A stretch of 64,000 nucleotides of DNA from Turritopsis dohrnii (Eukaryota > Cnidaria > Hydrozoa > Anthoathecata > Oceaniidae), in the NCBI GenBank assembly GCA_027922465.2, contig BQMF02000586.1, positions 62,001 to 126,000 of the forward strand, read 5' to 3'. This document shows, piece by piece, positions 35,131 through 46,421 of this stretch. The position numbers and the translations under genes were made by a program. The notes under the pieces are model-generated. The model was not told the origin of the DNA, searched no databases, and was given only the letters and a program-made list of their open reading frames with translations. Every line of letters starts with the position of its first letter. Position 1 is the stretch's first letter.

Positions 35131-37279
35131 TTTTGATAAATATTGAGTGTGAACATATTTTTTTGAATAGAGGAGATGTTTATTCTGAATATTTGAAGTT
35201 AATTTTAAAAATTGTCACTTTAAGGACATCTCTTTTTTGGAAACAAGATGCCCTGACAGGCATAAAGATTTCTGCGAAACCAGCTGAAGCATAAAAAATG
35301 AAAGACTAGTGACATTCTTCAAATTTGAAGATTGAATAACTTCTACAATACAATATCACATTTTTGATCACACACTCCCTAGGAATCCATGAAAGCATTA
35401 CTGATATTATATATATAGATCAAAAATAGATCGAACAAAAATAGAACTATAACAGTTAATCCCGCTAGAAAGTTTGTCAACTTTTGTTCCCAGGGATGAT
35501 GGAAATTTACCTTTTAAAAAGTGTAAATAGGACTTAACCAAAAACAACAGAAGCTTTTACATACAAAGAAAAGAAATACGCGTAAGGTGCGAATCGTAAC
35601 CATGGATACACATTTTATATGACAGTTCTTTTAAAAAAGAAACGATGTAAGAGCTAAAAAAAAAACACAAACTTTTTCGAAAAAAAAAATTAAGAAACAA
35701 AGTAAAAGCGAAAAACTCATCAGAAATACTTTGTTTAAAACTAACTGCGTATCTACCTACCTAATCTAGCTACTAAGAAAAATATAGCTTTTAAAAAGTT
35801 TAACTATGAACGACTTCGATAAATTTTTCCTAACTGCAAGAGAGCTTCGAACCACAAGATGTTACCAACATCGAACTTTTAAAATTATAAAAGTTTATTA
35901 CAAGCGATGCTTCGAATTTGGTGGAACTGAAGTTCTCCATTGTAATTTTAGTGAAAGAAATGTCTGTTTTTTCGTGAAAAAGTGGCAAAATACTAAAATA
36001 CTCCATAAAGAATGTTTTTGTAGTTTTCATGTAAATGTACGCACGAAATTTCAAAAAACCGCTAGGTTTGGACAGCAGAAAAAAAAACCAAGAAAAACAA
36101 AGCCGTTTTTAAAGTATTTCTTGCTTTCGCAGAAATCCAATAAATCTTCTGTCCTAATTCGAAATGTTACATATAACACTTGTTAGTAGATATTTTGATT
36201 CCTTTGATAGTTGTCTACTCCAAAGTATTTTTATACTAATATATCAGTATTAAAATTAGGTTTGACAATTTTCTTTTCTAAACCTGTATACAAATTTGAT
36301 TGTATAATGTATACTAATTTTATCCAAGTTACGAAAAGCAAGTGTTGTGTTGAATTACATTGTTTACTTTGTTTTTATGGTTTAAAAAGCTATCCTCCAA
36401 CTTGTCTTCTGCAGGAATATAGATCATACCTTTATTATGATGCAATTCTTTGCACATTGATGCGGTTGATATTCAGTTGTGTAAGAGGAAATTTAGGTCT
36501 CATTTAGGTCTTTTAATTTTTAACTGTGTCCATAGTATCTTCTCAGTCACTTTAAATCAATTTTATATTACTTTTTGTCAATGTACACATAATAATTGAT
36601 ATAATTTTCACAACTTTGGGGAAATATATACAGTGGCATTTTTGCGAATCTTGTTTGATAATCCTGTTTCAAACGACCCACTTGTTGATTTATTTCTCAA
36701 GGTAAGGTATTGATTTTATGCTTGTTTGCTGAATAACTTAAAATACTCGATGGAAAGCTCAGTTTCAAGGTTCAAAGGCTCACTTATACTCAGTTGTTTC
36801 TGGCACCGATTTCACTTTTGATTTTTACTCGAAAAAATATTCATTCGGTAAATTCTATATATATAATTTACGGAACGTTTTATTTTGAAACCCGTGTATT
36901 GGTTTTGAAAAGTATCCTCTTATGTTTGAAGTTAAACCAAAGTTAAAATAGTATATATCTATTTAGAACACGGTTAGTATGCTGAATAAATAAAGAATGC
37001 AGGGTTGTTTACTGTTGTGTTTTGAATTAGCCAGCAGAGGAGATTTTAACCTGTTTTCAAAAATGGTTACATAAAATGTTTTCATTTATTCAAAATTCTT
37101 TAGCTATACAAATTTCTGTCTTTACGTTTGTGTTTTTTAAGGTAAAGTTGTTTTTGAACATTCTTTTAGTTTGAATTCTTTCTTTCAATATCGACATTTT
37201 ACGATTAGGTTTTCTGTAATTTCAATATGCATTCAAAATCTTTTTTCTTTTAGAAAAGCAAAATAAAAAATACAGTAAA
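35131..37279. other. No recognised gene; contains inverted duplicate 35980-36145
   Basis: The open frame at 35806-36186 overlaps the inverted duplicate of 24113-24290 and has no domain. The remainder is AT-rich and unassigned. Confidence 0.35.
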
Positions 37280-37625
37280 TAAATGAAACTCATGGTTTGA
37301 TATCATGATGTCGATGGTTGGTCAAGAACAGATTATCCACTTTAAAAATTCTGAAAAAAGACACACAGTTAGAAGGTTATTTATTTTCAATTCACATATA
37401 TATTTGTACTGTTATTCAATGTTTGCTTTTGTGTGGCTGGGTATATAGTTCTGTGTTATATATTGCTCATATACAATATTATATACTTTACTTCTTTGTT
37501 AATACTATTTGTTTATGTGCTAAATCTTCTGCATGTAAAAGCATGATTTTGGACTGTGGTAGGGTATTTTAATGTGATGTTTGTTTGTGTTTCAAGTCTC
37601 CAGGGTAAAAAACAATTTTACAAAA
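37280..37625 (+). repeat. Second copy of the 23735-24110 dispersed repeat
   Basis: See the entry at 23735. It ends GTCTCCAGGGTAAAAAA just before the long-TIR MITE. Confidence 0.55.
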
Positions 37626-37633
37626 CTCTTATA

Positions 37634-38256
37634 CAGTGTGTTTCGTAATGTTGGAAATGGAAATTTTAAAGTTGTTTTTTTAAATGAATATACCGAATTT
37701 CAAAATAATTTTTACATCAATGGAAAGCCATTTTCAAGCTCTTTCGGCTAGCATATTTTTGTGAAAAATGAAAACGTGGTTTTTGAAAAAATAAGAAAAA
37801 TGTCTTGGAAAAATGTCATTAAATTTTTAATGGTCGATTAAGAAGTGAGTGAAAAGAAAAGATTTTTTGAAACGATGGCAGCAATTTGGAAAACAATAAA
37901 CAAATTTAAGCTGTGTGTTCACGAAAAACGTTTAACTTTTATGTTTTTAAAGATCAATTTGGGGGTCTCAGCGCAAAGATAAAATTAATAAAACTTTGTA
38001 TGGATTTAGCGCTTTGAAACAATAAGCACGATGTAATTAAACTACGTGTTAATCGACCATTAAAAATTTAATTACATTTTTCCAAGACATTTTCCTTATT
38101 TATACAAAAACCACTTTTTCATTTTTCACAAAAATGTACTAGCCGAAAGAGCTTGAAAATGGCTTTCCATTGATGTAAAAATTATTTTGAAATTCGGTAT
38201 ATTCATTTAAAAAAACAACTTTAAAATTTTCATTTCCAACATTATGAAACACACTG
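37634..38256 (-). mobile_element. Long-TIR foldback MITE, copy 1 (Tc1/mariner-type, TA-flanked)
   Basis: 623 bp, ends CAGTGTGTTTCGTAATGTTGG and its inverse, flanked by TA on both sides. Inverted arms of roughly 200 bp or more. The asymmetric middle (GGGGGTCTCAGCGC) is in opposite orientation to copies 2 and 3. No transposase. Confidence 0.75.
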
Positions 38257-38309
38257 TATATTCGGTTCAGCTCCAGTGAAACTAAACATTTATACACATT
38301 TCAATGGCG

Positions 38310-38945
38310 GCATGTTGGGTGCTTGGGTGTATAATTTTGCATCAGTTTTATTATGATTTGTTTTACATAGAAGCTATTTTGCAATTTCTGCGTATGAAAA
38401 ATATAGTTCTTGGTCAAAATGGTAGCTCATTTTAAGTGTTGTGATGTTTGGTTATGTTTCACATGTCCAGGGTAAAAAATAATTTTTATTCAGATCGGCT
38501 CCAGTGTTACAGAACCATGAATACATTTTAAACATGAAGTTGTTGGGTGCTTGGGTGTATAGCTTTGCATCAATTTTGTTATGATTTGTTTTGCGTAAAA
38601 GTTACTTTTGAAAAATATGGTTTTTGGTCAATACTTAGTACAATATTTAAGTGTTTAGATGATTCAGTTTCTTTATCATTTCGATGTTTTGGTTGTTTCA
38701 TATCTCTCGGGAAAAATTATTTTAGAATGCTTTTATTCATTTCAGCTCCAGTATTGATTAAATCCGTAAAATCTTTTTTACATTTGATATTACGTGCTTA
38801 CACATTAATACCAACTATAATTACTGGCTTTGTGTATCTTGGTACATAATTTTGCATTATGCTTTCTTCTTTTCAACTTTTTGGTATAAAAATATGGTTT
38901 TGGTCTAAAGGCAGGAATGTGATTGAATGTTTCAAATTTTTTTTA
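38310..38945 (+). repeat. Family B tandem repeat, about three units of about 225 bp
   Basis: Units start near 38310, 38540 and 38760, sharing TTGGGTGCTTGGGTGTATA, TTATGATTTGTTTT and GTCCAGGGTAAAAAATAATTTT, then GCTCCAGTGTT. Each resembles the sequence upstream of the family B hairpin end at 45851-45880. Confidence 0.5.
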
Positions 38946-38984
38946 TTATTTTGAAAACCGGTGTTGTGTTGATCGTTGGTGGCG

Positions 38985-39039
38985 TGCGACACAACGCGAA
39001 CTGAACAGGGGCGGCGAGCGACAACGCCTTGGCGGCTAG
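38985..39039 (+). mobile_element. Helitron-like family A 3' tail fragment
   Basis: GGGCGGCGAGCGACAACGCC, TTGGCGG, CTAG at 39036-39039. Confidence 0.6.
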
Positions 39040-39572
39040 TCTACTTATACTAATCCGCAATCGTGCATACCACTTTCATTTTAGACACTGTTTTGTTTTT
39101 GTTTTATTAATGGTCATAATCTTCTTAATCGTTTTCATATAGCGGCAGTTCGACCACGCAAGACACATTCACGATTAGAATAATAGCACGTGGCATTTGA
39201 CGTCAGATGTTTTTATGATCACAGGGAACCATTGCATTGCATCCCCAATCAAACGCGAAGTTTTTGGGGGAAACATCTCAAGAACCAATAGGGATAACTG
39301 ACGTTTTTAGGGTCCGCGATATGGGTGATGGAGTGACGCAACATTTGGGCCTAAATTTTATTTGGTATTGCGGCTATGACGTCAGCAAAATTTTTGATCG
39401 ACGATATCTCTGTGACGGTTGGTCATACCGAAACGATTCCATACATTTTTTTGATCAGTTTTTCGAGCTCTACAACATGGGCAAGCTTATCATTGTCAAT
39501 TCTTCATTTTATTTTTCGTGAACTGGACACATGCTGAACATGGTTGGCGAGTGACGCCGCCCTGGCGGCTAG
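39040..39572 (+). mobile_element. Helitron-like family A unit, full length (533 bp)
   Basis: 5' TCTACTTATACTAATCCGC straight after CTAG; 3' hairpin region and CTAG at 39569-39572. Confidence 0.7.
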
Positions 39573-39899
39573 TCTTATTGTACTAATCCGCGTGCGTGTG
39601 TAACACATTTAACTTAGAGAGTGTTGTGTTTTTTTAAAATTTGCGGTAAAAATCTTCTTAACAGTGGTCATTTTTTCGTTAGTCCATTGATAGTTGACGA
39701 TTAGTATAATAGCACGCGGCGTGACGTCAGTTATTTTTATTGTATCACAATTAATTTAACCCCAATCGACTATTTTTTCAAGCTCTACAACATGAGTACA
39801 TTTTCCAGTTCCGATTCCGTAATTGAAATTTTCGTCACCTATTTCCGACAAATCCTTTTCGAAATTATAGCCGTAAAAAACTTTTACGCCAGTTACTAG
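39573..39899 (+). mobile_element. Helitron-like A/B hybrid unit (327 bp)
   Basis: 5' TCTTATTGTACTAATCCGCG; 3' GCCGTAAAAAACTTTTACGCC, AGTTACTAG. Shares its layout with 27966-28503. Confidence 0.7.
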
Positions 39900-40394
39900 T
39901 CTTATTATACTAATTCGCGTTGTGTGTCACACTTTTATTTTAGAGAGTGATATATTTAAGTAAATTTTACGGTCATAGTCCTCTTATGTGCGCGTAAAAC
40001 CACGAAGATGCGAGAGTCACTTTTTTCACGATTATTCTAAAAGCACGTGGCGTTTGACGTCAGCTATTTTTGTTTTCACGGGGAATCGTTGCATTGCATC
40101 CCCAATCGAACGTGACGTTTTTTGGGAAATATCTCGAGAACCAATAGGGATATCTGACGTTTTTTGGGGTCGGCGATACGGGCGATGGGGTGACGGCTAT
40201 GATGTCATCAAAATATTTGATCGACGATATCTCTCCAACGGTTGGTGGTAGCCAAACGATCCCATGCATTTTTTTGATCAGTTTTTCGAGCTCTAAAACT
40301 TGGGCAAATTTATCATTGCCATTCTTCATTTTATTTTCCGTGAACTGGACGCATGCTGAACATCGGTGGCGAGCGACGCCGACTTGGCAGCTAT
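39900..40394 (+). mobile_element. Helitron-like family A unit (495 bp)
   Basis: 5' TCTTATTATACTAATTCGCG directly after CTAG. The 3' end is decayed: GAGCGACGCCGACTTGGCAGCTAT. This copy shows the unbroken target that was split at 8626/13794. Confidence 0.65.
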
Positions 40395-41471
40395 TCTATA
40401 TCCTAATACGCGCTGTGCATCCGCTTTTTTCACGCTTTCACTCTCCAAAATTTCGAGTCGTTTTTGCGGTCATTTATTCATAATGAAGTGTCAGACCACC
40501 GCGGTTAATATTTTTCTACGATTAGTATAGGGGAAAACATTGCATTGCTTTTAATCGTTTCAAATGTTTTGATTATTCGCGAAATTAAGAAATAATAGAG
40601 AACAACGAAAGTATTGCGCGAAGATTTGTTAATGTGTTTAGGGTAAGTACGCTTTAGAACTTTTTTGTTTGTTTGTTTTGTTTTCTCTTATAGTATTAAT
40701 AGGATTTCTGCGTCAGCTGATCTTTCATTAGCATTTGTGTTCGTCCGTCCGTCCATCCGTCTGTAAGTCCATAAATGTTTGTCCCCAGTTGTAGGCTGAT
40801 ACCACTAAAAACACAAGCCTTAATTTTAAGGCTGGAATAGAGGCTATTTGTTGATTGGGGCTTAATTAAGAATTGTTTATTGATTGATAATTACAACTAC
40901 TTTATCAGGGTGAGTGCGGCGTCCATAAAAATAAAGAGGAGTTCACGTTTCTGGAAACACAGATTTATAATGCTTATCAGGGAAGCAATGCAATTCTCAA
41001 TATTATGATCGTTATAAGTGATACTGTGATTATACTGCTAAGTTTCCTTGCTAGCTACTTATTTCTGATTTTGTGTTTTGTGCTATTAAATTGGTGAGGA
41101 CATATGAGATCTCTGCTACCTCCTCGATGTTATTTTTTGTAATCTGTTATGTTATAGTTACATCCGTGTCAACTTAGAAGAGTTTTCAATGTGTGTGTGA
41201 GTGTGTGTAAAAATCTATAGTCACCCAAACAGACAACATCTGCAAAGTGTATATATAAGACATTTTATATTACCTCTGTGAAGGTGCATTTGTGTGCTAC
41301 TTAAAATTGAATTAATCAAAAATATTTTGTGTTAGTTGTAATGTAATGCACTTATCATCAAGCAATAGACGCATAATGTTTACAAACTCTAATTACCACT
41401 TGAAATCCGGAATGTCTATTTATTCAGTATTTCAATGAACGAATTCCCTATGAAATCGTTATATATATATA
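40395..41471. other. Another Helitron-like 5' end, then unassigned sequence
   Basis: TCTATATCCTAATACGCGCTG begins a further unit whose start is repeated in inverse near 45660-45695 (GGATGCACAGCGCGTA). 40720-40800 is the inverse of 34850-34920. No gene. Confidence 0.4.
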
Positions 41472-42095
41472 CAGTGTGTTTCGTAATGTTGGAAATGGAA
41501 ATTTTAAAGTTGTTTTTTTAAATGAATATATCGAATTTCAAAATAATTTTTACATCAATAGAAAGCCATTTTAAAGCTCTTTCGGCTAGTATATTTTTGT
41601 GGAAAATGAAAAAGTGGGTTTTGAAAAAATAAGGAAAATGTCATCGAAAAATGTAATTAAATTTTTAATGGTCGATTAACACGTAGTTTAATTACATCGT
41701 GCTTATTGTTTCAAAACACTGAATCCAATCAATTTTTTTATTAAATTTATGTTTGCGCTGAGACCCCCAAATTGATATTTTAAAACATAAAAGTTTAACG
41801 TTTTTCGTGAACACACAGCTTAAATTTGTTTATTGTTTTCCAAATTGCTGTCATTGTTTCAAAAAATCTTTTCTTTTCATTCACATCTTAATCGACCATT
41901 AAAAATTTAATTACATTTTTCCAAGACATTTTCCTTATTTTTTCATAAACCACTTGGTCATTTTTCACAAAAACATACTATCCGAAAGAACTTCAAAATG
42001 GCTATCCAACGGTGTAAAAATTATTTTGAAATTCGGTATTTTCATTTAAAAAAACAGCTTTAAAATTTTCATTTCCAACACTACGAAACACACTG
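41472..42095 (+). mobile_element. Long-TIR foldback MITE, copy 2
   Basis: 624 bp with the same CAGTGTGTTTCG ends and TA flanks as copies 1 and 3, middle in the same orientation as copy 3. Confidence 0.75.
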
Positions 42096-42659
42096 TATAA
42101 GTAAAAAATTATTATTCACCATAAATAAATTTAATTTTTTTATTTTTTTAAATCGAAAGCTTTTGCGAATTTGTTGTTGTTTTTTATGTTTTATTTTGTT
42201 TATCTGCTTGGCCAGCAATCTCTTATTTTCTTATTCTCAAATAATAAGCAGTTGATTTGCTTACTTTTTTATTTTCAATGAAGTACAACAAAAATGTGTG
42301 AAAGACACATTGTCATGCATACGAGCACTTTTTAATTATTGTCATCAATTTTTAATGATCTATAGTCATTCCTTTTCGGAATCATCTGCACAGGGAGAGG
42401 TTTACTTTTGAACTTTTTGTGATCATATAACACAAGGTCTGTATAACATCTTTTGAAGTATATATATACTCAAAAACAGCTTATTTGAAGACTTAGTAAC
42501 TTATTTTGACTTTAATACAAACTTTTTTAATCGAAATCAGATTTGTATTCACTTCAATTGAAAAAAAATCATATTTTGTTTGGAAAAGATCTCTTATAAG
42601 TTACTTTAGAGAAAACCCCTACATGAAAGTCTTTTTTATATAAACTTAATTTTACATAT
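42096..42659. other. No recognised gene
   Basis: AT-rich, no coding character. Confidence 0.35.
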
Positions 42660-43262
42660 TCAGGTATATACAAATTAATAAAGACATTAATAAATATTTG
42701 AGTGAATGCTTCGTATCTTTAATTACTTTGATAAAGATTTTATTGAATTAAGTTTTGTTGTAATGATGCTGGTATATGCAATCAATTTTGAGAGGGTACC
42801 TGTCTGCTTTTTCAACTGGAATGTGTTATTCTCTGAATCGCTGCCACTATTTTGACCTTCCCGCTGCAAGTGTTTTTTGATTTTGGTTCACAGTCCAACA
42901 TATTTCAACTTTGCTGAAATCACTAACTTTCAGGCCTCATCTCCTGTTGTTTCTATTAGTTTTATGTGTAGACATTAATGGTGCATTCAAATAAGACAAG
43001 TATTTGAGTGAATGTGTTGTATATTTAATATCTATGATTGTTTTGAATTAAATTTTACTACAATGTTATATTGCTTCATGAACTCAATATCTGTTTCACA
43101 TTTGAACTGGGGTTTCTTATTCACTGTCACACTAGTTGTATCTCAAAAATTCCTATTTTGAGCTTCCTAGTGAGTAAAACGGTTTTCGATTTTGCTTTAC
43201 AATCCATCACTCTTCAACTTTTCTGAAAGCGCTGATTTTCAGGCCTCAGGGCCTCTTGTTTT
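42660..43262 (+). repeat. Tandem duplication, period about 310 bp
   Basis: Copies at about 42660-42956 and 42970-43262 share 'tatttgagtgaatg', 'tttcaactttgctgaaa' / 'ttcaacttttctgaaa' and 'tttcaggcctca'. Diverged and non-coding. Confidence 0.55.
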
Positions 43263-43589
43263 TTTTTATATCAGGCATAAACCAAAAATGTAATTTTATT
43301 GAATAATATATTTCGAAACACTAGGTTCCATCATCAGATTCTTTCTAAAATTAAAATAAAAACAGTTTAAAAACAGTATAAACATTATGTACAAAGGTTA
43401 AAAGCTAACTTCGTTATCAACATCTATCTACAACCTAATTACTAATTCGTGTTGTTTATATTCGTCTCTCGTGTTGATTGACGGTTTCAACTCCCTGATG
43501 TATAATGCTTCCAAAATCATTAAATGGCTCATTGACCTCGATGATAACGCTAAGATCGTTACGTCATCGAAAGTGGGGTTGTTGTTACA

Positions 43590-44195
43590 TCACTTCATAT
43601 GACGTGCTACCGGTTTTGACGCATTCAAACGTTCCTTAAAACGGGTGATAAGATGTCGGCTCGTTTGTCCAACATAACACGACTCACATTGCGAACAATT
43701 GAATTTATACACCACTCGACTTTTAAGGTGCTTTGCTACTTTCGTTTTCAATGATGGTAACAAATTTCTAACTTTTTTCATTGTAAAAACAACTTTGCAT
43801 GGCGCAGTTATTTTCTTCAACAAATGTTCAAACTTGTCAGAAACTCGGCCACGGTACTGAATGAATAGTAGTTTGACTTCTTTCTTTTCCTCATCCGGAT
43901 CCGGTTTTTTGTCTTGTTTGCCCAAAATGGATGTCAAAAAATTTTTAATGATTGGGTTGTAGAAGCGTAGTGGATATTGGTTGTTTTCAAGAACTCCCTT
44001 TGCTTTCTCTAGACTTTCGTGGACTCCTTTCCATGTGCTACAGGCTCGTACAATTCGATGCACCATTCTTGAGACCACTGAACGCTTGTACCGTTCCGGC
44101 GCCAATGCATGGAAGTTCATAGTTAGACCCGTGTCGTAGAATATCTTCCACGTATCTTGAGTATAACGGTGCTCGACCTTGAATCGTTTCATCAT
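43590..44195 (-). pseudogene. Penelope-like connector and GIY-YIG endonuclease
   Basis: Residues about 70-130 are the linker (NQYPLRFYNPIIKNF, LLFIQYRGRVSDKFEHLLKK). Residues about 165-200 are the start of a GIY-YIG nuclease: VYKFNCSQCESCYVGQTSRH and RFKERLNASKPVARHM, with the CxxC and Y-V-G core. The stop after RHMK removes the rest of the domain relative to the right-arm copy. The nuclease would nick the target for primed reverse transcription. Confidence 0.75.
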
Positions 44196-44859
44196 ATTTG
44201 CTCATCCAACCATTTGCCAACATTGGAGCAGGTGGACTGCCCATTGCCAGATCATCAACTTGTTTATATAACCCATCGCTCGTTAACATCATGACATTGC
44301 AACTACATATCGATAACAGCTCTTTAAATGTTGATTTTGAAACAGGTGGCTTTTTATATTTCCCTGAAAACAGCAGGTTTGTACATTCTGTAATCGCTTC
44401 CACCACAGGGACGTTTGTATATAGCGATGTTACGTCAAAAATCACGATTTCTTCATCATCAGCCATGTGAATGTCATTCAAAGTGTCCGATATCAGTTTC
44501 GTAAAAGAGTTAATTCTGCATTCATCCACCACTGAGAGCCATTCAGCCACTTGGGCAGCAATCTTATAATAAGCAAAGCCTGGCATGGACAAAACAGGTC
44601 TGACTGGAATGTTCTTTTTGTGAACTTTGGCTAAGCCGTATAATCTCGGAGGTTGACTCCCAATTGGTTTCAGCTTCTCATATAATGTCTCAGTTATCTG
44701 GTTATGTTCCCTCAGTTTTTTCAGGGTGTCCATGATTCTTTCCTCCTCCTTCAACACCGGATGTTTCTCATTCTTCCTTTTGGGGAGAACTTTCTGAAAT
44801 TGGGGAAGATGAATAATCTCATCTAACTTTATATTATAATTGTCCACTGTCAAGTTCAA
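44038..44859 (-). pseudogene. Penelope-like reverse transcriptase, partial
   Basis: Family motifs appear in order: PRLYGLAKVHKKNIPVRPVL, IVIFDVTSLYTNVPV (first catalytic Asp), DLAMGSPPAPMLANGWM, then RYVEDIL, where the usual catalytic DD pair reads ED. After this the frame leaves the family pattern; the next family segment lies in another frame at 44195-43590, so there is a deletion plus frameshift near 44140. It encodes no working RT. Confidence 0.8.
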
Positions 44860-45076
44860 TTGTTCGCGATGTGAGTCGTGTTATGTTGGACAAACGAGCC
44901 GACATCTTATCACCCGTTTTAAGGAGCATTTGAATGCGTCAAAACCGGTAGCACGTCATATGAAGAGATGTAACAACAACCCCACTTTCGATGACGTAAC
45001 GATCTTAGCGTCATCATCGAGGTCAATTATACATCAGGGAGTTGAAACCGTCAATCAACACGAGAGACGAATATAA
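44840..45076 (+). pseudogene. Inverted copy of the GIY-YIG domain
   Basis: Same domain as above in the right arm (CESCYVGQTSRHLITRFKEH). It continues past RHM with KRCNNNPTFDDVTILAS, so this copy keeps more of the C-terminus. It faces away from the RT. Confidence 0.7.
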
Positions 45077-45194
45077 ACAACACGAATTAGTAATTAGGTT
45101 GTAGATAGATGTTGATAACGAAGTTAGCTTTCAACCTTTGTACATAATGTTTATACTGTTTTTAAACTGTTTTTATTTTAATTTTAGAAAGAAT

Positions 45195-45221
45195 CTGATG
45201 ATGGAACCTAGTGTTTCGAAA
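45195..45221 (+). ncRNA. Hammerhead-ribozyme-like core in the Penelope tail (weak)
   Basis: CTGATGA (45195-45201), one extra T, a possible stem GGAAC/GTTTC with loop CTAGT, then GAAA (45218-45221). An inverse copy lies at 43311-43337. Penelope-like elements are known to carry hammerheads, which motivated the call. Stems I and III are not convincing. Confidence 0.25.
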
Positions 45222-45265
45222 TATATTATTCAATAAAATTACATTGTTGGTTTATGCCTGATATC

Positions 45266-45966
45266 AAATTGTTTGGTCACAATGTTTTTACCTTAGCAAT
45301 TGTTTTTAATTCACATTTTGACACTTTTATGACTTTCGCGTTTGGCTATTATTGGGGTGTGGATTCCATGAAAAATTACAGCGATTTTAATCTTTTTGTT
45401 GTTTACCTGTGCGCACAATTTATTTTTACTACTGCATATATCGTATCGTGAAAGATTTATTACGAATATTTTGATGTGTTTCAGATCTTCTGATTAAAAG
45501 TTTTTCTGTTCATAACTCCATTGCTGGACTAAATATGCTTTAGCCGGAATACCTAGAGAATTTTAATTAAAAGATTGAAGAGTGTTTTTTTCTGTATTGA
45601 CGTTAGATATTTTTAATCATGGGGAACCATTGCATTGCATCTTCAATTTATACAATTTATGTAAAAAGTGAAAAAAGTGGATGCACAGCGCGTATTTTTT
45701 TTTTGATGAATTAAAACCCGTGTTCTACACACTGTCCTACACGGGATACTACATTCTAAACATTCTACATTCCAAACAATTGAGGAACTTTATCATACTA
45801 AAATTCATTATACTAAGCCTTTCTCTCTGTTCAGCTCACATGGATTAAATCCTGTAAAAAAATTTTACACGGGTTACTAGTAATGTATATAATACAACTG
45901 ACTTATCGTAACAAAAAATTGAAATGATATTATATTAAAATTTTAAACACATACAAGGTTACTTAC
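45266..45966. other. Unassigned; contains a family B Helitron-like 3' end
   Basis: 45825-45880 ends CTGTAAAAAAATTTTACACGG, GTTACTAG (CTAG at 45877-45880), the clearest family B end. No gene. Confidence 0.5.
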
Positions 45967-46421
45967 TTGAAATTTCTGAACTTGATGATGTTTTTGGTGA
46001 CTTTTCTTTAGTCTTTTCATAAGAACTAGCAAACGAACACTTGAAGCACTTTCATCACTGGCAGCTTTTATTGAAGTTTTTCCTCAAAAACAAATAACTT
46101 ACCACAGACAGAAACGTGTTTTACGTAGAAAAAATTCTTTTTGTATTTTCTGCGGCATTTGGGGCAAATGAATTTCGATTCAATTTTGTATTCTTTTGGA
46201 AATTCCTCGGCCACCAAAGGAAATTCCTCCTGAGGCACAACTAGAGGAATATCAACTGAAGCTGTTTCTTTTATCAGTAACGCATCATCTAATTCTTCAA
46301 AATCAACTTTCTTGCTCTCAAAATCATTAAAAAATTTCCATTGTGTAGCATCAACCTCTAAATTTTCATCAATGTCAAATTCAAATTCACTTTCAACATC
46401 ACTCTCATCCTTGGAAGCCAT
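45967..46421 (-). CDS. Two candidate exons of an acidic C2HC zinc-finger protein
   Basis: Exon 1 from the ATG at 46421 to 46103 (donor TGTG/GTAAGT) encodes an acidic N-terminus (MASKDESDVESEFEFDIDEN) and one finger, FICPKCRRKYKKN...VKHVSVC (Cys-x2-Cys ... His-x3-Cys). Exon 2, 46064-45967, starts in a compatible phase after AAAG and ends at a strong donor (CAA/GTAAGT), encoding SDESASSVRLLVLMKRLKK. The acceptor has a weak pyrimidine tract. It may be the start of a host gene or of a transposon gene; later exons were not found to the left. I do not recognise the family. Confidence 0.4.

Larger units (their letters stand above)
43266..45265 (-). mobile_element. Penelope-like element (RT + GIY-YIG) within a large inverted repeat
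   Basis: The 3' part of the element (43266 to about 43705, including the GIY-YIG end and 3' tail) is repeated in inverse at about 44855-45265, giving a near-palindrome around one RT copy. Inverted terminal partial copies are known for Penelope-like elements, whose pLTRs can be arranged in inverse order. The right arm lacks about 27 bp present in the left arm (near 43500-43530). Confidence 0.75.

Noticed and set aside
35806..36186. 126-codon frame
   Set aside because: It overlaps an inverted dispersed repeat, is rich in Lys/Phe from AT bias and has no domain.
44198..44470. Plus-strand open frame opposite the Penelope RT
   Set aside because: Shadow of the RT gene on the other strand.
45254..45451. 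65-codon hydrophobic frame after the Penelope-like element
   Set aside because: No domain, starts inside the inverted-repeat end, composition as expected from AT-rich DNA.
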